From Planctomycetota bacterium (lineage in GTDB: Bacteria > Planctomycetota > SBBH01 > JAHFOU01): 5,704 bases of DNA. The stretch spans positions 1 to 5,704 of the forward strand of contig JAHFOU010000165.1 in NCBI GenBank assembly GCA_023261525.1, given 5' to 3'. Position numbers and translations under genes: made by a program. Of this stretch, positions 1-4,543 are shown piece by piece. The notes under the pieces were generated by a model that saw nothing but the letters and a program-made list of their open reading frames with translations, did no database searches and was not told the origin of the DNA. Positions within the stretch are counted from its first letter, which is position 1. Every line of letters begins with the position of its first letter.

Positions 1-1
1 C

Positions 2-1000
2 ACCGTCCAGATCCTGAGTCGGATCTCGGACTGGCTGGGCGTCCTGGCCAGCCCGGCCCGTTGGGGCTTCTGGATCCTCGCCGCGGCAGGTGCAGGAGCC
101 CTGCTCTCCGCCCGGAGCCTTTTCCGGCTGTCTCCGGAGGCCCCTCCCCGCCTGTCCTCCGATGCGAACCCCGAGACCCTGGCCCGGGGCAAGAGGGTCG
201 CCGACCTCTCCCTGGTCCTCCTGAACCTCCTCTTCCTGTTCCATAACGTGACCGACATCGCCTACCTCTGGATGGGCCGTAGCCTGCCGGCCGGGGACAA
301 CTATCCGGAATTCTCCCACTTCGCCCGCGAAGGCTCCTACCTCCTGATGTTCGTGGTGGCCCTGGCCGCCGTGGTGCTCTGCCTGTTCTTCCGTCTGGGC
401 ACCGCCCAGGCTTCCTCACCGGCCTCCCGCCGCCTGGCCCTGGCCTGGATCGCCCAGAACCTCCTGGTGACCGCCTCGGCGGGAAGACGCCTGGCCTTCC
501 ATGTGGAGGCCTTCGGTCTCAGCCGCCTGCGCGTCTACTCCTGGCTCTGGCTGGCCCTGGTCTCGGTGGGCTTCCTGCTCCTGGCCGCCAAGATTCTGCG
601 CGAGCAACCCTTCCGCCTGCTGGTGCGCCGCAACGCCCTGGCGGCGGCGGCCACCCTCTACCTCTGTGCCTTCCTCCCGGTGGATGCCCTGACCGCCGCC
701 TGGAACGTGGACCTGAGGATGCACGGGGCCTCCGCCGTACTCGACGACGACTACCTCTGGTCCCTGGACGACCAGGCCGTCCCCTTCCTCCTGCCCCTGC
801 GCCACGATACGGATCCCGAGGTGAGGCGGCGGGCCGAGGAAGCCGCCCGGACGCGCCGCGGGGAGATCGAGGCCCGTCTTGCCGGAGGGTGGAGGTCCTG
901 GACCCTCACGGGGCAGTGGGTGCAGCGGAGCCTCAAGGAGGACGGGGTCCGGATGCCCGCCCCTGAGCCCGCTTCGGAGAGCCGGGAAATCCGGCGGTGA
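2..1000 (+). CDS. DUF4153/DUF4173-type polytopic membrane protein (5' partial)
   Basis: This is the C-terminal 332 residues of an integral membrane protein of unknown function. The frame is open from base 2, so the GTG at 248 is only an internal valine in the stretch LFLFHNVTDIAYLW and the real start lies left of the window. Hydrophobic segments lie near visible residues 21-37, 69-90, 112-132, 143-158, 176-196 and 211-231. The core looks like the DUF4153/DUF4173 family as I remember it: NVTDIAYLW, then a tyrosine/glutamate-containing re-entrant stretch (NYPEFSHFAREGSYLL), then WIAQNLL. After the last helix comes a soluble tail with a DDDYLWSLDDQAVPFLLPL segment, also typical of the family, rich in Arg and Glu afterwards. 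The tail probably faces the cytoplasm. Its stop overlaps the start of the next gene, so the two are likely made together. The family assignment is from motif memory, not a search; substrate and role are unknown. Confidence 0.8.
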   Translation, partial: TVQILSRISDWLGVLASPARWGFWILAAAGAGALLSARSLFRLSPEAPPRLSSDANPETLARGKRVADLSLVLLNLLFLFHNVTDIAYLWMGRSLPAGDNYPEFSHFAREGSYLLMFVVALAAVVLCLFFRLGTAQASSPASRRLALAWIAQNLLVTASAGRRLAFHVEAFGLSRLRVYSWLWLALVSVGFLLLAAKILREQPFRLLVRRNALAAAATLYLCAFLPVDALTAAWNVDLRMHGASAVLDDDYLWSLDDQAVPFLLPLRHDTDPEVRRRAEEAARTRRGEIEARLAGGWRSWTLTGQWVQRSLKEDGVRMPAPEPASESREIRR

Positions 1001-1476
1001 ACCGGGACCTGGCCAGGATCCGCCTCCTCCTCGCCCTGGTCGCCTTTGGGCTCTTCGTCTCCGGCGTCACGGTCTGGCCGGCCCTCGCGGAATTGCACTG
1101 GTTCGCCAGCCTGACAACGGGCCTGCCGATCCTCCACGCCTGGCTCCTGCGCTGCCTCACCGGGCTGGAGGAGACCGGGAAGGCCTATCCCTTCCTGCTC
1201 TATGCGGGCGACTGGCTGGCCTTCGCCCATCTCATGCTCGCCGTGCTCTTCCTGGGTGCCATCAAGGACCCCGTGCGCAACCGTTGGGTCGTGGAGTTCG
1301 GCCTGATCTCCTGCGCCGCAATCCTTCCCCTTGCCCTGATCTGCGGCCCCCTGCGCGGCATCCCCGGGTACTGGCAGATGATCGACTGCAGCTTCGCCAT
1401 CGCCGCCGGCCTGCCGCTCTGGCTGGCCCGGCAGGGGATCCGGAAGCTGGAGAAGGCCTCTACCCCAACTGCCTGA
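997..1476 (+). CDS. Small four-helix membrane protein, partner of the DUF4153/DUF4173 protein
   Basis: A 159-residue hydrophobic protein of unknown function. The GTG start shares bases with the upstream stop (GTGA), and no good Shine-Dalgarno precedes it, which points to translation by coupling. Four likely membrane helices lie near residues 9-30, 72-90, 99-118 and 128-145. Sharp polar motifs sit between them: SGVT (22-25), YAGDWLAFAH (69-78), DPVRN (91-95), GPLRGIP (117-123) and Asp130. Such conserved-looking charged residues at membrane edges suggest a real conserved family rather than a chance frame. I recall uncharacterised proteins with the pattern DWLAFAH...DPVRN in Bacteroidota and Acidobacteriota, but cannot name a domain. 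The C-terminal basic helix (RQGIRKLEK) probably lies in the cytoplasm. The last 17 bases overlap the end of the opposing DJ-1/PfpI gene. Confidence 0.85.
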   Translation: MNRDLARIRLLLALVAFGLFVSGVTVWPALAELHWFASLTTGLPILHAWLLRCLTGLEETGKAYPFLLYAGDWLAFAHLMLAVLFLGAIKDPVRNRWVVEFGLISCAAILPLALICGPLRGIPGYWQMIDCSFAIAAGLPLWLARQGIRKLEKASTPTA

Positions 1477-1969
1477 GGATCTCCCGGCAGAAGGCCGGCA
1501 GGTCGTCGGGCTTGCGGGCGGTGACGAGCTTTCCGTCCACCTGGACCTCGCGGTCCACCCAGGCCGCCCCGGCCGCCTCGACGTCGTCCTTGATGGCCGA
1601 GAAGCAGGTGACGGTCTTCCCCTTCAGGATCCCGGCCGAAACCAGGACCCAGCCGGCGTGGCAGATGGCCCCCACGACCTTGCCCTGCTTGTGGCAGTCC
1701 CGGACCAGGTCAGTGACGGCCTTGTGCCGCCTCAGGTAGTCCGGGGCCCAGCCGCCGGGGATGATGAGGCCGTCGAGATCCTTGGCCGAGATCTCCGCCG
1801 CCGTGGCCTCCACCGTGATCGGATAGCCGAACTTGCCCTTGTACGAGGGCGCCGAGCCCGTGCCGATGACCAGGACCCGGTGCCCGGCCTCGCGGAGGCG
1901 GTACAGGGGGTACCAGACCTCCATGTCCTGGTAGTCCTGCTCCACCAGCATGCCGACAGTCTTGGACAT
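1460..1969 (-). CDS. DJ-1/PfpI family protein (type 1 glutamine amidotransferase fold)
   Basis: A complete 169-residue cytosolic protein, the usual length for the PfpI/YhbO branch of the DJ-1 superfamily. The nucleophile elbow AICHAGW holds Cys103 and His104; LIIPGGWAPDYLRR (68-81) supplies Asp77 where Pyrococcus PfpI has its third active-site acid, Glu74; KGKFGYP (44-50) and IKDDVEAAGAAWVDREV (126-142) are also family marks. Members have been reported as proteases, glyoxalase III-like enzymes or protein and nucleotide deglycases; the deglycase role is disputed, so no reaction is assigned. The ATG directly follows the VOC gene's TGA, and a strong AAGGAGGA ribosome site lies inside the end of that gene, so this start is secure. 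It is the last gene of the leftward cluster and ends inside the convergent membrane-protein gene. Confidence 0.92.
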   Translation of the reverse strand: MSKTVGMLVEQDYQDMEVWYPLYRLREAGHRVLVIGTGSAPSYKGKFGYPITVEATAAEISAKDLDGLIIPGGWAPDYLRRHKAVTDLVRDCHKQGKVVGAICHAGWVLVSAGILKGKTVTCFSAIKDDVEAAGAAWVDREVQVDGKLVTARKPDDLPAFCREILRQLG

Positions 1970-2353
1970 TCAGTCCTCCTTGCAGTCCGAGGGGTCGCTG
2001 GTCTCCTGGCCGAAGGTCAGGGTCCGGCCGTCCGGATCCTTCATGTGGAATTCCCGCATCTGGTAGACCGTCACGTACAGCTCCGAGGTCTCATGCCCGC
2101 GCGAACGCAGACGGACATGAAGCGCCTTCACGTCGTCCGGCTTGAAATAGTAGACGGTGTGGTTGTTCTCGACGCCCGTCATGCCGGCGACTTCGGTGTA
2201 GAGCATGAGCTGGTCACGATCCCCCCTGCCGAGGCAGGCCCAGCTCTCCCCGAAGGTGTTCAGCAGCGGGATCCCCAGGTCGTCCCGGTAGAAGGCCAAG
2301 GTCCTGGCCATATCCTTCACCCGCAGCATGGGGATGGGGCCATCCGTCCTCAT
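1970..2353 (-). CDS. VOC family protein (glyoxalase/bleomycin-resistance fold)
   Basis: A 127-residue protein with the two-repeat vicinal oxygen chelate layout: IPMLRVKDMARTLAFYRDDLGIPL (7-30) opens the first beta-alpha-beta unit, and FKPDDVKALHVRLRSRG (70-86) with MREFHMKDPDGRTLTFGQE (99-117) forms the second. The YRDDLG and DPDG motifs are diagnostic. Where metal-dependent members carry their first His ligand, this protein reads IPML, so a glyoxalase I metal site is not evident; a binding or resistance-type protein is as likely as an enzyme. The chosen ATG shares its A with the stop of the upstream gene (TGATG) and has a GGAAGG site four bases before it. A longer frame from 2410 would add 19 residues unlike the family and overlap the upstream gene further. 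It directly abuts the DJ-1/PfpI gene. Substrate unknown. Confidence 0.88.
   Translation of the reverse strand: MRTDGPIPMLRVKDMARTLAFYRDDLGIPLLNTFGESWACLGRGDRDQLMLYTEVAGMTGVENNHTVYYFKPDDVKALHVRLRSRGHETSELYVTVYQMREFHMKDPDGRTLTFGQETSDPSDCKED
1974..1981 (-). promoter_or_regulatory. Strong Shine-Dalgarno for the DJ-1/PfpI gene
   Basis: On the minus strand AAGGAGGA sits four bases before the ATG at 1969, inside the last codons (Lys-Glu-Asp) of the VOC gene. It is the best ribosome binding site in the window and fixes the start of the DJ-1/PfpI gene, which may therefore be translated more strongly than its neighbours. Confidence 0.85.
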
Positions 2354-2727
2354 CAAACCTTCCCATCCGGTGCCGACCGAAGACGAGAGACCCATGCATG
2401 CATCACCCATGGCGCCAGCGACAAGGCGAGTAGGACGATCCCTACGAACACATCAACCACCAACCCGAACAAGTCCCAACGTCCCGATTCATTAACGGGA
2501 GATGGTCGCAGGAAAACCCGAAAGCACTCCAAAGGCCAGCCGTATTGGGTTCGCGAATCCCCGCTCCAGAGTTCCGCAAGAGGATTCCCTAAGTCCCTGA
2601 ACCCGGGATGAAACACGGGCTGACGGTTCTTCCAGCAGATTAGGCAGGAGACAGCTACTGCCAAGACCGCAGAGACGACACTCCAAAATGAGACAGGACG
2701 CCGAGGCCGTGCAGACTCCACCGTCAT
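2353..2727 (-). CDS. Uncharacterised two-helix membrane protein
   Basis: A 124-residue frame starting with ATG that overlaps the larB stop (ATGA) and ending in the TGATG junction with the VOC gene. I do not recognise it. A basic N-terminus (residues 1-10) is followed by a helix near 12-31 ending in a CLIC motif, a polar loop of about 55 residues containing TQYGWPLECF, a second helix near 86-109, and a basic tail. The positive-inside rule puts both ends in the cytoplasm and the loop outside. It has seven Trp and three Cys. The exact fit between two coupled neighbours and the membrane pattern argue that it is real, although the frame also runs on upstream through larB and part of tsaD. A GAGGAG site touches the ATG but stands six bases from GTG at 2721, so a 122-residue product is possible. 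GC is about 56% with many TTG, CTA, TTA and CGT codons, unlike neighbours, suggesting later acquisition. Confidence 0.75.
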   Translation of the reverse strand: MTVESARPRRPVSFWSVVSAVLAVAVSCLICWKNRQPVFHPGFRDLGNPLAELWSGDSRTQYGWPLECFRVFLRPSPVNESGRWDLFGLVVDVFVGIVLLALSLAPWVMHAWVSRLRSAPDGKV

Positions 2728-3470
2728 CTCCTCGCGATCTTCGCCGCCAGGTACCCCGCCCCGAAGCCGTTGTCGATGTTCACCACCGCCACGCCCGCCG
2801 CGCAGGAGTTCATCATGGTCAGCAGGGCCGAGAGCCCCCCGAAGCTGGCCCCGTAACCCACCGAGGTCGGCACCGCGATGAGGGGCGCGCCGGTCAGGCC
2901 GCCGACCACCGAGGGCAGGGCCCCCTCCATCCCGGCCGCCACCACCAGCGCGTCCGCCTTGCGGATGCCCGGCATGCGGGCCAGCAGGCGGTGCAGGCCC
3001 GCCACCCCCACATCGTAGTGAGGATCCACCCGGCACCCCATCAGCTCGGCCGTCAGGCGGGCCTCCTCGGCCACCGGGATGTCGGAAGTCCCCGCGCACA
3101 GCACGGCCACGAGGCCCCGCTTCTTCAGCGGAGGCCTTCCCTCCAAGGTCACGGCCCGGGCCCGGACATGGTGCTCGGCCTTGGGCAGGGCCAGGAGCAG
3201 GGCCGCGGCGGCCAGGGGCTCCAGGCGGGTGGCCAGGAGGGCGTGGCCGCGACGGGCCACGGCCTGGCCGATGCGGGCCACCTGCTGGGGCGTCTTGCCG
3301 GGCCCATAGATGACCTCGGGCGAGCCCGTCCTCAGCTCCCGGTGATGGTCGACCTTGGCGAAGCCCAGGTCCTCGAAAGGAAGCTGGCGCAGGGCGTCCA
3401 GGGCGGCTCCCACCGGGGTCTTCCCGGCCTTGACCGAGGCCAGGAGCTTCCTGAGCTGGTCCGGTCTCAC
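2724..3470 (-). CDS. larB: LarB, pyridinium-3,5-biscarboxylic acid mononucleotide synthase
   Basis: A 248-residue cytosolic enzyme of the PurE-like LarB family, at its usual length. LarB carboxylates the pyridine ring of nicotinic acid adenine dinucleotide and releases AMP, the first step toward the nickel-pincer nucleotide used by LarA-type racemases and epimerases. Visible marks are RTGSPEVIYGPGKT (47-60), the PurE-like CAGTSDIPVAEEA (125-137), VVAAGMEGALPSVVGGL (176-192), VPTSVGYGASFGG (200-212), and MMNSCAAGVAVVNIDNGFGAG (219-239), whose Cys223 should match the cysteine reported as catalytic in the Lactiplantibacillus enzyme. The GTG start overlaps the tsaD stop (GTGA) and gives the family length; the same frame continues to 3866 only as a shadow of tsaD. 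LarC, LarE and LarA are not in this window. Confidence 0.93.
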   Translation of the reverse strand: MRPDQLRKLLASVKAGKTPVGAALDALRQLPFEDLGFAKVDHHRELRTGSPEVIYGPGKTPQQVARIGQAVARRGHALLATRLEPLAAAALLLALPKAEHHVRARAVTLEGRPPLKKRGLVAVLCAGTSDIPVAEEARLTAELMGCRVDPHYDVGVAGLHRLLARMPGIRKADALVVAAGMEGALPSVVGGLTGAPLIAVPTSVGYGASFGGLSALLTMMNSCAAGVAVVNIDNGFGAGYLAAKIARR

Positions 3471-4525
3471 TTGACCGCTTTCGCGGCCTTGGCCGTATAG
3501 CGTCGCCCGGCCAGGGGGCCTTCCACGCGGGCGAAGGCGTCGACGCCCAGGTCGGAGGCGCCCTGGCGCTCCAGCAGGATCGCGCCCAGGCCCGCCACCA
3601 TGGCCGCGTTGTCCGTGCAGAGCACGGGCGCCGGGCACACGAAGCCCAGCCCCGCGGCCTCGGCGGCCGACTGCATGCGCGCACGGAGTCTGCGGTTGCA
3701 GGCCACCCCCCCCGAGAGGCGCACCGAGGCGGCGCCCAGGCCCCGGGCCGCCCGCATCGTGCGGTCCACCAGGGTCTCCACCACCGTCTCCTGGAAGGAG
3801 GCCGCCACGTCCGCCTTCTCCTGGGGCGTGAGCGTCATCTCGTCCCGGCCCCGGGTGCCCTTGCACCGGTACAGGACCGCCGTCTTGAGCCCGCTGAAGG
3901 AGAAGTCATAGTCCCCCGGCCCCTCTCCCCGCGGGAAGGCCTCGGCCTTGGGATTCCCCGTGGCCGACAGCTTGTCGATCTCCGGCCCCCCCGGGTAGCC
4001 CAGGCCCAGGACCTTGGCGGCCTTGTCGAAGGCCTCGCCCGCCGCGTCGTCCACGGTGCGGCCCACGGCCTCGTCCTCGCCCGGCCGGCGGGAGAGGTAG
4101 ACGGCCGTGTGCCCCCCCGAGGCCAGCAGGGTGACGGCGGGATACGGCGAGGCCGGATCGGCCATGTGGGCGGCATAGAGGTGGGCGGCCAGGTGGTTGA
4201 CGGCCACGAAGGGCTTGCCCTCGGCCCAGGCCAGGGCCTTGGCGGCCGTCAGGCCGACCAGGAGGGAGCCGACCAGGCCCGGGGCCTGGGTGGCGGCGAT
4301 GGCGTCGACATCCTTCAGCGTGAGCCCTGCCTGCTTCAGGGCTGTCTCCACCGCCGGCAGGAGGGCGGCGCTATGGGCCCGGCAGGCGATCTCCGGCACG
4401 ATGCCCCCGTAGACCCGGTGCAGGGCCGTCTGGCTGGCCACGGTGTTGGAGAGGACCTTGAGGCCCCCCTCCACCAGCGCGGCCGAGGTCTCGTCGCAGG
4501 AGGTCTCGATGCCGAGGACGATCAT
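3467..4525 (-). CDS. tsaD: TsaD, tRNA N6-threonylcarbamoyladenosine transferase subunit
   Basis: A complete 352-residue Kae1/TsaD protein. With TsaB and TsaE it transfers the threonylcarbamoyl group from the TsaC product to A37 of ANN-decoding tRNAs in the cytoplasm. It opens with the phosphate-binding IETSCDETSAA (6-16), has the metal-binding NHLAAH (His111, His115) with Asp305 in CTDNAAM as third ligand, SGGHT (136-140), VDDAAGEAFDKAAK (158-171), YPGGPEIDKL (177-186), FSFSGLKTA (208-216) and SGGVACN (271-277). All expected catalytic features are intact. The ATG at the classic MIVLGIETSCDE start has no Shine-Dalgarno: the nine preceding bases are CCTTCCCCA. A perfect extended -10 lies just before them, so a leaderless transcript is plausible. 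The short Ala/Lys-rich C-terminus (TAKAAKAVK) is unremarkable. Its stop overlaps the larB start. Confidence 0.97.
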   Translation of the reverse strand: MIVLGIETSCDETSAALVEGGLKVLSNTVASQTALHRVYGGIVPEIACRAHSAALLPAVETALKQAGLTLKDVDAIAATQAPGLVGSLLVGLTAAKALAWAEGKPFVAVNHLAAHLYAAHMADPASPYPAVTLLASGGHTAVYLSRRPGEDEAVGRTVDDAAGEAFDKAAKVLGLGYPGGPEIDKLSATGNPKAEAFPRGEGPGDYDFSFSGLKTAVLYRCKGTRGRDEMTLTPQEKADVAASFQETVVETLVDRTMRAARGLGAASVRLSGGVACNRRLRARMQSAAEAAGLGFVCPAPVLCTDNAAMVAGLGAILLERQGASDLGVDAFARVEGPLAGRRYTAKAAKAVK

Positions 4526-4534
4526 TGGGGAAGG

Positions 4535-4543
4535 ATTATACCA
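4535..4543 (-). promoter_or_regulatory. Candidate extended -10 promoter for the tsaD cluster
   Basis: The minus strand reads TGGTATAAT, a perfect TGn plus TATAAT extended -10. It overlaps the last codons and TAA stop of the transporter gene. Nine bases (CCTTCCCCA) separate it from the tsaD ATG, so a purine start would fall at 4526 or 4525, giving a leader of zero or one base. The best -35 match is poor (CTGAAG, three of six, 16-base spacer), but extended -10 promoters need little -35. In a 70% GC context a perfect TATAAT is noteworthy, though part of it is forced by the GTA-TAA end of the gene. Confidence 0.45.

Noticed and set aside
981..995. GCCGG-GAAAT-CCGGC hairpin just before the 159-residue gene
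   Set aside because: A five-base stem of this kind is expected often by chance at this GC; no sign it controls the start.
248..1000. GTG at 248 as the start of the left membrane protein
   Set aside because: The frame stays open to the window edge and the upstream residues continue the hydrophobic family core, so the GTG is an internal valine.
1484..1498. CCGGC-AGAAG-GCCGG hairpin after the + strand stop as a terminator
   Set aside because: Short stem with no T-run on either side, and inside the DJ-1/PfpI coding region.
2394..2403. ATGCATGCAT ten-base palindrome as an operator
   Set aside because: Lies in the Val-Met-His-Ala-Trp codons of the small membrane gene, single copy, with no promoter nearby.
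2354..2410. Longer start for the VOC protein at 2410
   Set aside because: It adds 19 residues not seen in the family and misses the TGATG junction and the GGAAGG site at 2353.
1658..2611. 317-codon + strand frame
   Set aside because: It lies antisense to the DJ-1/PfpI, VOC and small membrane genes, has no recognisable domain and an Arg/His/Pro-rich low-complexity make-up typical of a GC-rich shadow.
2728..3684. Upstream extension of the small membrane gene's frame to 443 residues
   Set aside because: Residues before the ATG at 2727 are Pro/Gly/Arg-rich shadow of larB and tsaD; only the last 124 residues look like a protein.
3706..3713. G8 run in tsaD as a phase-variation tract
   Set aside because: tsaD is normally essential and the run encodes the invariant SGGV motif, so it is better explained by GGG codon use.
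3471..3866. Longer start for LarB at 3866
   Set aside because: It would be antisense-like shadow of tsaD in another frame; GTG at 3470 gives the family length and a GTGA overlap.
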